Positions 1-6,068 of a DNA stretch of 6,200 nucleotides are shown here, piece after piece. The stretch is from assembly GCA_026393735.1 (NCBI GenBank), contig JAPKZP010000076.1:1-6200 (forward strand), given 5' to 3'. A program made the translations under genes and the position numbers. Origin of the DNA: Acidobacteriota bacterium. GTDB taxonomy: Bacteria; Acidobacteriota; Vicinamibacteria; Vicinamibacterales; JAKQTR01. The notes under the pieces are model-generated. The model saw nothing but the letters and a program-made list of their open reading frames with translations. It had not been told where the DNA came from and did not search any database. How positions within the stretch are numbered: the first letter of the stretch is position 1; every line of letters begins with the position of its first letter.

Positions 1-19
1 AATAATAACTCACGCTCAA

Positions 20-48
20 ACTGTAGTGCCGGCATTCATCCCTGTCAA
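20..48 (-). promoter_or_regulatory. Candidate sigma70 promoter pointing off the left edge
   Basis: Read on the minus strand, a perfect TTGACA (-35, positions 48-43) is followed by a 17-base spacer and TACAGT (-10, positions 25-20, four of six consensus bases). Hexamer quality and spacing match the housekeeping sigma factor consensus. It would drive a gene starting left of the window, divergent from the DUF1684 gene. That downstream gene is not visible, so this rests on hexamers and spacing alone. Confidence 0.4.
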
Positions 49-93
49 ACAGATTCTTGCTGCGGCGTTCGGATCCCGGCTAGGATCCTGGCC

Positions 94-1020
94 ATGCTCC
101 GCCCAATCTCTTTGACGCGTCAGACAGTCCTGGCGGCGCTCGTCCTGGGCCTCGCCGCGTGGACCATCCGGTGGGACCCGCCCTGCGCCGCCCAGCCGGC
201 CGCCGAGTACACGCGATCAGTCGAGGCCTGGCGGGCCCAGCGCGAAGCGGATCTGAAGGCCGAGGACGGTTGGCTGACGCTCGTCGGCTTGTACTGGCTC
301 GCGGAAGGTCCTAACGCGATGGGGAGCGACCCGGCGTCGGCGATCCCGCTCCCGCCGGGGTCCGCGCCCGCACGCCTCGGCATCATCACGCTGGCTGGCG
401 GCACCGCGACCTTCACGCCGGTCGACGCGCCCGCCGCGCGCATCAACGGCGGCCCGGCGCGCCGCCAGGTCATGCGACCTCAGCCCGGTGACTACGATGT
501 GCTGACGACGGGCTCGCTGACGATCTTCGTCATCAAGCGGGGCGATCGGTACGGTGTGAGGATCAAGGACCGCGAAAGCCCCGGCCGGCGGGACTTCGCC
601 GGGTTGCCGTGGTACCCGATTCGCGAGTCGTTCCGCGTGACGGCGCGTTTTGTCCGTCACGAGAAGCCCACCTCGATCATGATTGCCAATGTCCTCGGCA
701 CGCTCGAGGAATGGCCAAACCCCGGCGTGGCGGAGTTCACCATCGGCGGCACGACGTGCAGGCTCCAGGCCGTGCTCGATGGAGCCGACGCCAAGGAACT
801 CTTCTTCGTATTCAGGGATCTCACCACGGGAACCGAGACCTACCCCGGCGGACGGTTCCTCTACGCGGACATGCCGAAGAACGGCGAGGTCGTGCTCGAC
901 TTCAACAAGGCGCACAGCCCGCCGTGCGCCTTCACTCCGTTTGCTACGTGCCCGGTGCCGCCGAAGGAGAACGCGCTCCCGGTGCGGATCGAGGCTGGTG
1001 AACGCAACCCGCACCGGTAG
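94..1020 (+). CDS. Exported DUF1684 family protein
   Basis: This encodes a 308-aa protein of the DUF1684 family, whose biochemical role is not established. Residues 1 to about 36 look like a Sec signal peptide: arginines at 3 and 9, a hydrophobic core (about 12-24) and small residues around CAAQPAA. The cysteine at 31 is not in a proper lipobox, so a lipoprotein is unlikely. Family hallmarks follow in order: W46 and R50 leading into GWLTLVGLYWL (59-69); RIKD near 157 with FAGLPWYPI (168-176); FFVFRDLTTG (237-246); and the very conserved C-terminal stretch DFNKAHSPPCAFTPFATCP (269-287) followed by a Pro-Pro-x-Glu-Asn. Length and both end motifs are complete, so the gene looks intact. The start is supported by AGGA at 82-85, eight bases upstream. 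Two GGATCC copies (71-76, 83-88) flank this site and could pair weakly. It is transcribed alone and converges with the ATPase gene. The family call is secure; the periplasmic location is inferred from the signal peptide. Confidence 0.88.
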   Translation: MLRPISLTRQTVLAALVLGLAAWTIRWDPPCAAQPAAEYTRSVEAWRAQREADLKAEDGWLTLVGLYWLAEGPNAMGSDPASAIPLPPGSAPARLGIITLAGGTATFTPVDAPAARINGGPARRQVMRPQPGDYDVLTTGSLTIFVIKRGDRYGVRIKDRESPGRRDFAGLPWYPIRESFRVTARFVRHEKPTSIMIANVLGTLEEWPNPGVAEFTIGGTTCRLQAVLDGADAKELFFVFRDLTTGTETYPGGRFLYADMPKNGEVVLDFNKAHSPPCAFTPFATCPVPPKENALPVRIEAGERNPHR

Positions 1021-1056
1021 CGGCCATCACCAGAGCGGGATTCCTGACCGATGTGG

Positions 1057-1076
1057 CGCAGGGCTTCAGCCCTGCG
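1057..1076. repeat. Hairpin 1, GGCTTCAGCC-core palindrome
   Basis: A perfect 9-bp stem with a two-base TC loop (CGCAGGGCT / AGCCCTGCG) lies 36 bases after the DUF1684 stop codon. It has no following T-tract. It shares its core with the hairpin at 1087-1116 and looks like a member of a dispersed REP-like palindrome family. It may also act as a transcription-end structure between convergent genes. Confidence 0.65.
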
Positions 1077-1086
1077 TGCGTCGGGG

Positions 1087-1116
1087 TGTGGAGCAGGCCT
1101 GAAGGCCTGCTCCACA
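1087..1116. repeat. Hairpin 2, perfect 14-bp stem in convergent spacer
   Basis: Arms 1087-1100 and 1103-1116 pair perfectly over 14 bp around a two-base GA loop. On the minus strand its centre reads GGCCTTCAGGCC, which is hairpin 1's GGGCTTCAGCCC core with the flanking G/C bases exchanged. It sits 28 bases from the ATPase stop codon. It is probably a bidirectional terminator-like or REP-like element; no T-tract follows on either strand. Confidence 0.7.
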
Positions 1117-1143
1117 ACCAACACCAGTGAGCTTTGGGGTTAG

Positions 1144-3633
1144 TCAGGCCTTCCACGCCGGCGTGCATCCGCCGCTCGTGTCCTGCCAGACCGGGACCCA
1201 GGCGAGCGCCACGATCTCGACCGCGACATCCGTCCGCTTCGGCTTCAGCATCAGCGGTGCGAGCGTTTCGGTGAGCGGGTCCATCGCGCCGCCAAGCGCG
1301 GCCACGTCGGCCTGGATGCTGGCCTCGAGTTCGCTCTTCTGCTGCTGCGCCGCGGCGAGCGTCTGTTTCGCCAGCTCGATGTCCTGGCTTTCCTTCATGG
1401 TCCGGCCCACGCCCCGCGCGGTCGTCGTCGCGCGGCCGAGCGTGGACGTACTCAGGGTTTTGCGTCCGAAGAGCGCGCCGAGGACCGTGGCTCCCAGCGA
1501 CACGGCCGTCTGCAGTTTCTGCTGGCTCGCCTGCTCGGACTCCCGGTCGACGGCCTGCTGAGCTCGACGGATCTTCTCGTCGAGCGCCGCGACCTTCGCG
1601 GCGTACTTCTGACGCATCTGGTCGACCGCCTGGTCGCGCTGCTCGCGCGTCAGCGTCTGCAGCCGGATCCGGAAATCACGCTCTGACTCGTCGGGCGCCG
1701 AGACGGCGCCGGTCTGGCTGCTCTTCAGCAGCGTCAGCGACTGGCTCTGCGCGAGCCAGGCCTTGAACGTCTTGCTCCAGCCCTCGTAGGTCTTCGCCTT
1801 CGCGGCGGACGGCGGCAGCGCACCGAACTGCGCGCCCGTTTCGGGTTCGCTGCCGAGTTCCTTTGCTGGAACGTCGATCGCGGTGGCGTCGGCCCACGCC
1901 ACCGAACCGAGCCGGGCCTCGATCTCGGCCACGATCGTCAGCGCGCGGGTGTGCGACACACCGCTCCTGGCGTCCGAGAAGGCGACGCTGCCGACGCCTA
2001 GCGCCATGGGCAGGTACGTCAGCGCCCCGCCTGCGGGTTTGGCCGACACGCGGGGCACGAAAAACTGCGGGATGTCGGGCGCCAGAACGGGGCGCGGCGT
2101 GGCCGGCACGGCACTCCCGGCTGCGGCAACGGACGCGGCCCTGACGGCGGGCGCCGGACCGGCGGCAGGCGCCCCTGTCGGCACCGCAGGAGCCGGCGGA
2201 GGGACCGGCGGTGGCGCCAAGGCCTTGCGCGGCGACATCACGAGCCTGATCTGTTCGCGCGTCAGCGGGCCGCGCAGGTACGACATGGCCCAGCGCGACT
2301 CCATGACGACGGGCGCGTCTTCGTGCACGTTGTTCATGAGGAAGATGCGGGTGCTCAGGCGGCTCAACGCCTGGTCGAAGTAACTGCGGTCGAACCTGCC
2401 GCCGCCCGCCGCCACGGCGCCCTCGAGCCCGTCGAGCACGCGCTGCTTGTCACGCTCGGTCTGCAGCCGTCCGAGCCACCATGTGCCGGCGTTCGCGAGC
2501 CCCTTGTAGTCGAGGTCGACAGGGTTCTGCGTCGCCAGAAGGCAGCCGAGGCCGAACGCGCGCCCCTGCTTCAGCAGCGTCAGGAACGGCGTCTTGGACG
2601 GCGGGTTCGCCACGGGAGGAAAGAACCCGAAGATCTCATCCATGTAGAACAGCGCGCGCAGGCTCGTCGTGCCCTGCTGGGCCCGCATCCAACCCACCAG
2701 CTCGTTCAGGAGCAGGGACACGAAGAACATCCGCTCGCGATCGCCGAGGTGCGCAATCGAGATCACGGAGATCCGCGGCTTCCCCTCGGGCGTGAAGAAG
2801 AGGCGATCGACGTTCAGCGGCTCGCCGTCCATCCAGCTCTGGAAGTCGGGGGCGGCGAGCACGTTATTGAACGCCGTCGCGAGGTCGAACCGGTCCTTCG
2901 ACGGGAAGAACGACTCCAGTTCCATCACGCCGACGCGCTGCACGGGCGGCTGCTGGACCTGCTGGATGATGGCCGCGAGATCGAGGCCGTTCCCGGCATT
3001 CCATGCCGTCGACAGGATGGTCGACAGCAGGATGTGCTCGCGGCTCCGCGGCGGGGTGTCGATGCCCGCCAGCGTCAGCAGGCTTGTCGCGGTCGTGGTC
3101 ACGCGTTCCGCCAGCATCTCGCGGTCCTCGCGCAGGGCTGCCGGAGGGGCATCGAGCGAACGCAGGATCGACAGCGGCAGCCCGGCGGAACTGCCGGGCG
3201 TGTAGATCGCGAAATCGGCGGCGGCCCGGAGCCGGCCGATCCGCTCACCGTCCTCACCCCATTCTGCCAGGCCGCTCTTCCACGTCGACGCCTGCTCGGT
3301 CGCGAATTCGTCCGCGCTCATCCCCTTCCGCCTGGCATCGTCTTCGTTGATCCACGGGCGGAAGTCCCCCGGTGCGAGGTTTGGAAACGTCAGGAGCAGA
3401 TTGCCCAGGTCGCCTTTCGGATCCACCGCGATGACGGGCACGCCGTCGATCGCCGCCTCTTCGAGCAGGGCCAGACAGAGCCCCGTCTTGCCGCTGCCCG
3501 TCATTCCCACGCAGACGCCATGCGTGACGAGATCCTTGGAGTCGTAGAGGACGAGGCTGTCCTTGCGTTTGCCGGATTCGAGGTCGAACTCGCGGCCCAG
3601 ATAGAACACGCCGAGCTTCTCGTAGTCCTGCAT
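1144..3633 (-). CDS. HerA/FtsK-superfamily ATPase (DUF87-like) with C-terminal coiled-coil module
   Basis: The product is an 829-aa ATP-binding protein of the HerA/FtsK superfamily; such ATPases pump DNA or protein using ATP. I chose the inner start (MQDYEKLG) because AGGGGAG lies seven bases upstream; an ATG seven codons earlier (3654) lacks such a site. Visible parts, numbered from this start: Walker A GMTGSGKT (43-50) followed by VIAVDPKGDLGN (67-78); Walker B ALFYMDEIFGF (327-337); LLATQNPVDLDYKG (365-378), the usual sensor-like strand; and GRLQTERDKQRV (388-399), with arginines that could act across subunits. A low-complexity Pro/Ala linker (about 473-518) leads to a C-terminal region. 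There, charged, probably coiled-coil segments (about 650-705 and 745-778) flank a glycine-rich hydrophobic stretch (about 708-745). No nuclease, NurA-like or secretion gene is adjacent, so the substrate is unknown. It is monocistronic here, and divergent from the DUF3347 gene. The ATPase call is firm; a role in DNA processing is inference from the superfamily. Confidence 0.85.
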   Translation of the reverse strand: MQDYEKLGVFYLGREFDLESGKRKDSLVLYDSKDLVTHGVCVGMTGSGKTGLCLALLEEAAIDGVPVIAVDPKGDLGNLLLTFPNLAPGDFRPWINEDDARRKGMSADEFATEQASTWKSGLAEWGEDGERIGRLRAAADFAIYTPGSSAGLPLSILRSLDAPPAALREDREMLAERVTTTATSLLTLAGIDTPPRSREHILLSTILSTAWNAGNGLDLAAIIQQVQQPPVQRVGVMELESFFPSKDRFDLATAFNNVLAAPDFQSWMDGEPLNVDRLFFTPEGKPRISVISIAHLGDRERMFFVSLLLNELVGWMRAQQGTTSLRALFYMDEIFGFFPPVANPPSKTPFLTLLKQGRAFGLGCLLATQNPVDLDYKGLANAGTWWLGRLQTERDKQRVLDGLEGAVAAGGGRFDRSYFDQALSRLSTRIFLMNNVHEDAPVVMESRWAMSYLRGPLTREQIRLVMSPRKALAPPPVPPPAPAVPTGAPAAGPAPAVRAASVAAAGSAVPATPRPVLAPDIPQFFVPRVSAKPAGGALTYLPMALGVGSVAFSDARSGVSHTRALTIVAEIEARLGSVAWADATAIDVPAKELGSEPETGAQFGALPPSAAKAKTYEGWSKTFKAWLAQSQSLTLLKSSQTGAVSAPDESERDFRIRLQTLTREQRDQAVDQMRQKYAAKVAALDEKIRRAQQAVDRESEQASQQKLQTAVSLGATVLGALFGRKTLSTSTLGRATTTARGVGRTMKESQDIELAKQTLAAAQQQKSELEASIQADVAALGGAMDPLTETLAPLMLKPKRTDVAVEIVALAWVPVWQDTSGGCTPAWKA

Positions 3634-3640
3634 ATCGACA

Positions 3641-3647
3641 CTCCCCT
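3641..3647 (-). promoter_or_regulatory. Ribosome binding site deciding the ATPase start
   Basis: AGGGGAG on the minus strand ends seven bases before the ATG at 3633. It lies inside the seven-codon extension that the upstream ATG at 3654 would add. The 829-aa form is therefore preferred over an 836-aa form. Confidence 0.7.
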
Positions 3648-3663
3648 GGCGCATGAAGGCGGG

Positions 3664-3689
3664 TTGCGATCGGGGCTAGTCTATCGCAA
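3664..3689. promoter_or_regulatory. Inverted repeat in divergent spacer, possible operator
   Basis: TTGCGAT (3664-3670) and ATCGCAA (3683-3689) are perfect 7-bp arms separated by 12 bases, with centres 19 bases apart, close to two helical turns. The dyad lies 31-56 bases upstream of the ATPase start and overlaps a weak minus-strand -10-like TAGACT. It could be a repressor-type operator or a short hairpin in the leader. The role is inferred from position and geometry only. Confidence 0.35.
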
Positions 3690-3869
3690 GGGGGCCGGGG
3701 GCGATCTCGGAGGTTGTGGTCCTGTGGCCGCGCGGATGAGGTCGTGACTGGCGCTGCGGCGGCGGTTCGTCGTATAAAGGCTGCATCCGGCTCGTCATGG
3801 CTTGCATCGGCTGGCACGCGCGGAGGCATGCCGGTGCGGAATGCGTCTCACTGCCTTGGAGGATGATGA
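3690..3869. other. Remainder of the divergent spacer between ATPase and DUF3347 genes
   Basis: No protein-coding signal fits here. A TATAAA at 3773-3778 on the plus strand could be a -10 element for the DUF3347 gene, but no convincing -35 lies at the right distance. GGAGG at 3858-3862 is the ribosome binding site of that gene, seven bases before its ATG. I see nothing else clear. Confidence 0.4.
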
Positions 3870-4298
3870 ATGTTCGGCAAACTGTCCCTCGCCGTCCTGT
3901 TGCTCGTGTCGGTCATCGTGGTGCCGTGTATCGCCGCGGAGGTGCCATTCCCGTGGCTCGGTGACTACCTGAAGATCCAGACGGCGTTGTCGCTGGACAG
4001 GATGGACGGCGTCCAGGCCTCGGCGAAGGCCATCGCTGCGCAGGCGAAGGCACTGGGCGCGCCCGGGGCGGCGACGCTCGCAGCGGCCGGCAAGATGGCC
4101 GAGGCTGCCGACCTCAAGGCCGCACGCGCCGTGTTCGGCGACTTGAGCGATGCGGTGATCGCGCTGGCGGGCGCGGAACACGCGGGCGTGAAACGGGCCT
4201 ACTGCCCCATGGTCAAGAAGTACTGGCTGCAGAAGAGCGACAAGATCGAGAATCCGTACTACGGCTCACAGATGTACCGCTGCGGCGAATTCAAGTAG
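3870..4298 (+). CDS. Exported DUF3347 domain protein, possible metal-binding
   Basis: A 142-aa protein with a Sec signal peptide (lysine at 4, hydrophobic core about 5-19, likely cleavage after IAA at 21-23). The mature part is essentially one DUF3347 domain: a helical first half (about 30-105, with LSLDRMDGVQASAKAIAAQA at 40-59 and ARAVFGDLSDAVIAL at 85-99) and the conserved end AYCPM (110-114), W119-L-Q, NPYYG (128-132), M135 and C138-G. In known proteins this domain occurs alone or at the C-terminus of CusB-type periplasmic adaptors of copper/silver efflux, and the Cys/Met positions suggest soft-metal binding. No efflux pump or metal sensor gene is visible nearby, so a copper role is inference. 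The cysteine at 20 is not in a clear lipobox. The start is backed by GGAGG seven bases upstream. It is monocistronic, divergent from the ATPase gene and convergent with the aldehyde dehydrogenase gene. Confidence 0.82.
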   Translation: MFGKLSLAVLLLVSVIVVPCIAAEVPFPWLGDYLKIQTALSLDRMDGVQASAKAIAAQAKALGAPGAATLAAAGKMAEAADLKAARAVFGDLSDAVIALAGAEHAGVKRAYCPMVKKYWLQKSDKIENPYYGSQMYRCGEFK

Positions 4299-4343
4299 GA
4301 CGAGGAACCTGCGGAGGAGTGGAGTGCGGACGCCAGGGTGTGG

Positions 4344-4364
4344 GGGCGGCCCCCGTGGCCGCCC
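4344..4364. terminator. GC-rich hairpin after the DUF3347 gene
   Basis: Arms GGGCGGCC (4344-4351) and GGCCGCCC (4357-4364) form a perfect 8-bp stem with a CCCGT loop, 45 bases after the DUF3347 stop codon. No U-tract follows on either strand, so intrinsic termination is only possible. A competing five-pair GGGGG/CCCCC fold overlaps it at 4342-4354. Confidence 0.35.
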
Positions 4365-4384
4365 GGTGAAGATTGTGACCTGAC

Positions 4385-4407
4385 CCCGCGTCGTCTCGGC
4401 ACGCGGG
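4385..4407 (-). terminator. Hairpin abutting the aldehyde dehydrogenase stop codon
   Basis: On the minus strand, immediately after the TAG at 4408-4410, CCCGCGT and ACGCGGG form a perfect 7-bp stem with a 9-base loop. A T-tract is absent; the following bases read GTCAGGTCACAATC. It may be a terminator or an mRNA-end-protecting structure for the ABC/aldehyde dehydrogenase operon. Confidence 0.4.
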
Positions 4408-5877
4408 CTAGAGATTGAAGCATGCGACGCGCGTTTCGGTCATGTCCTGCACGGCGAACCGGATCCCTTCGCGCCCGATGCCGCTCAGTTTCGTGCCGCC
4501 GAAGGGCATCACGTCGAGACGGTAGTCGGTCGAGTCGTTCACCATCACCCCGCCCACATGGAGGCCATGGATGGCGGCAAAGGCATCGCGCACGCTCTCG
4601 GTGAAGATGGCGGCGTGCAGGCCGTACTCGACGCGATTCGCGCGCGCAATCGCATCGTCGAGCGTGCGCACGCGATAGAGCGACACGACCGGCCCGTAGA
4701 CTTCGTCGCAGGTGAGCCGCGCCTGGTCCGGCACATCCTCGAGCACGGTCGGCCAGACAACGGCGCCCTCCCTGTGTCCGCCGACGAGAACACGGCCGCC
4801 GCCCTGCTGGGCCTCACGGATCCACTGCTCGACGCGGTCGGCCTGCGCGAGCGTGATCATCGCGCAGACATCGGTCGCCTCGTCCATGGACGAACCGGCC
4901 TTCAAGCCCGCGACGTGCGAGACGAAGCGATCGCGGAACGTCTCGTAGATGTCGGCGTGCACGAGGACGCGTTGTACCCCGAGGCAGTTCTGACCAGCCT
5001 GAGCGAACGCCCCGGCGGCGATGGCGGGCACGGCGCGATCCAGCCTCGCATCCGGCATGACGATGACCGGCGAATTCGACCCGAGTTCCATCGAGAGCTT
5101 CTTGATGCCTGCGACCCGCGTAATATGGACGCCGGTCTCAACGCCCCCGGTGAAGGTGACCAGCCGCACGCGCGGGCTCGACGCGATCGCATCGCCAAGC
5201 TCCCGGCCATGGCCCGTGACGACGTTCAGCCGCCCCGCCGGCAGGCCGGCCGCGACCAGATCCTGGGCGAGCCGCAGCGCCGACAGCGGGGTGGCCGTCC
5301 CGGGTTTCAACACCACGGCATTGCCTGCAGCGATCGCCGGCCCGACCTTGTGGCACGCCATGGACAGCGGGTCGTTGAACGGCGTGATCGCACCAACCAC
5401 GCCGACAGGAAACCTGAAGAAGTAGCCCGCGCGGTTCTCGGAGCCGGGGCGGCTGTCGAACGGCAGCGTCTCGCCGCAGAGGCGCCGGCCTTCCTCCGCC
5501 GCCAGGCGCAGAAGCGTGACGCACCGGACCGGCTCACGCTCGGCTTCGCGAATGGTCTTGCTGCCTTCGAGCGCGATCGTCTGCGCGTAGGCCGCGCGAT
5601 CGGCGTCGAGCAGGGCGGCCGCGCGCATCAGCATGTCGTAGCGCGCGTGCGTCGGCCAGGGCGTGTCCAGTGCCTCCGTCGCGGCGGCAATCGCCGCGTT
5701 GATGTCGTCCGCCGTGCCGTGCGGTACGGTGTCGACCAGTTGCCGATCGAACGGGTTGCGCACGTCGATCGTCTCTCGCCGCGCGATCCACCGCCCGCCA
5801 ATCAGCATGCGCGCGCCGCCCCCCGCACCGGGGCGGGGTCCGGGATCCGAAGAACCGGCGAGCATCTCGATCGACAT
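4408..5877 (-). CDS. NAD(P)-dependent aldehyde dehydrogenase family protein
   Basis: A 489-aa cytosolic aldehyde dehydrogenase (class 3/COG1012 fold) that oxidises an aldehyde to its acid. All core residues are visible: TPFN in AITPFNDP (163-170, oxyanion asparagine 168), K191 in VVLKPG (cofactor ribose), FTGG (242-245), general base E264 in MELGSNSP (263-270), nucleophile C298 in AGQNC (294-298), E392 in DEVYGP (391-396), and the end motif MPFGGTKLSGIGREG (457-471). The TPFN and GQNC contexts resemble the group holding lactaldehyde, phosphonoacetaldehyde and non-phosphorylating glyceraldehyde-phosphate dehydrogenases; the substrate cannot be fixed from sequence alone. The chosen ATG has GGAG five bases upstream. 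A longer in-frame reading to 6045 crosses the upstream small gene in another frame and is Arg-rich nonsense. A start at residue 24 (MLIGGRWI) would fit the family's usual N-terminus, but its ribosome site is poorer. It lies 11 bases behind the 59-codon gene, so it is probably cotranscribed with the ABC ATPase gene. Confidence 0.92.
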   Translation of the reverse strand: MSIEMLAGSSDPGPRPGAGGGARMLIGGRWIARRETIDVRNPFDRQLVDTVPHGTADDINAAIAAATEALDTPWPTHARYDMLMRAAALLDADRAAYAQTIALEGSKTIREAEREPVRCVTLLRLAAEEGRRLCGETLPFDSRPGSENRAGYFFRFPVGVVGAITPFNDPLSMACHKVGPAIAAGNAVVLKPGTATPLSALRLAQDLVAAGLPAGRLNVVTGHGRELGDAIASSPRVRLVTFTGGVETGVHITRVAGIKKLSMELGSNSPVIVMPDARLDRAVPAIAAGAFAQAGQNCLGVQRVLVHADIYETFRDRFVSHVAGLKAGSSMDEATDVCAMITLAQADRVEQWIREAQQGGGRVLVGGHREGAVVWPTVLEDVPDQARLTCDEVYGPVVSLYRVRTLDDAIARANRVEYGLHAAIFTESVRDAFAAIHGLHVGGVMVNDSTDYRLDVMPFGGTKLSGIGREGIRFAVQDMTETRVACFNL

Positions 5878-5882
5878 GAGGT

Positions 5883-5886
5883 CTCC
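5883..5886 (-). promoter_or_regulatory. Ribosome binding site deciding the aldehyde dehydrogenase start
   Basis: GGAG on the minus strand ends five bases before the ATG at 5877 and sits in the 11-base gap after the preceding stop codon. It supports the 489-aa form over the longer in-frame reading. Confidence 0.6.
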
Positions 5887-5888
5887 GA

Positions 5889-6068
5889 TCAGGCGCCTGC
5901 GGCGCTTCCGACGTGCTTGTCCCAGTATCGCGCCAGACCGGCCCAGCAGTCGGAAAGCGACATCGCGCCGAAGTAGTCGTCGACCTCGCCTGGCGCCACG
6001 CGCTGACGCATGCGTGAGCGCAGGGTCTTGCGCAGCTCGACCCACAGCATATCCAAAAAAGCGTTCAT
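5889..6068 (-). CDS. 59-aa small protein; apparent ABC-2 permease start joined to an unrecognised tail
   Basis: This short frame opens with ATG at 6068, with AGGAG seven bases upstream (6076-6080), and shares ATGA with the stop of the ABC ATPase gene, the arrangement expected for the next gene in an ABC operon. The first 20 residues (MNAFLDMLWVELRKTLRSRM) read like the N-terminus of an ABC-2 type permease: a short amphipathic start, then E-L-x-K-x-x-R-S-R. Such permeases then continue into a first membrane helix and run well over 200 aa. Here the frame instead goes on with RQRVAPGEVDDYFG and CWAGLARYWDKHVG, has no membrane segment and stops at residue 59. The simplest reading is a deletion fusing the permease start to the last ~39 codons of another gene whose product I do not recognise. 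It may alternatively be a genuine small protein. A run of six T in codons 3-5 could hide a sequencing or slippage error, but neither other frame continues a permease. Confidence 0.55.
   Translation of the reverse strand: MNAFLDMLWVELRKTLRSRMRQRVAPGEVDDYFGAMSLSDCWAGLARYWDKHVGSAAGA

Noticed and set aside
71..88. Two GGATCC copies just before the DUF1684 start as a translation-control hairpin
   Set aside because: Each copy is a 6-base palindrome, so pairing is short and not extended by flanking bases. This is too little to claim a regulatory RNA.
217..1014. Antisense open frame over the DUF1684 gene
   Set aside because: It has no signal or motif, while the plus strand carries a complete DUF1684 pattern including its conserved C-terminus.
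2323..3747. Long open frame on the plus strand opposite the ATPase gene
   Set aside because: It is Arg/His/Glu-rich with no recognisable domain and lies entirely over a gene with clear Walker motifs. Such antisense open frames are expected in GC-rich DNA.
3254..3829. Minus-strand open frame covering the divergent spacer and the ATPase N-terminus
   Set aside because: It is Arg/Pro-rich, overlaps the conserved Walker A region in a different frame, and shows no domain.
4558..5976. Long open frame on the plus strand opposite the aldehyde dehydrogenase gene
   Set aside because: It is Arg-rich, has no family motif, and mirrors a dehydrogenase with all catalytic residues present. It is a composition artefact.
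5878..6045. 56-residue N-terminal extension of the aldehyde dehydrogenase
   Set aside because: It is Arg-rich with no homology pattern, overlaps the 59-codon gene in another frame, and a good ribosome site precedes the inner ATG at 5877.
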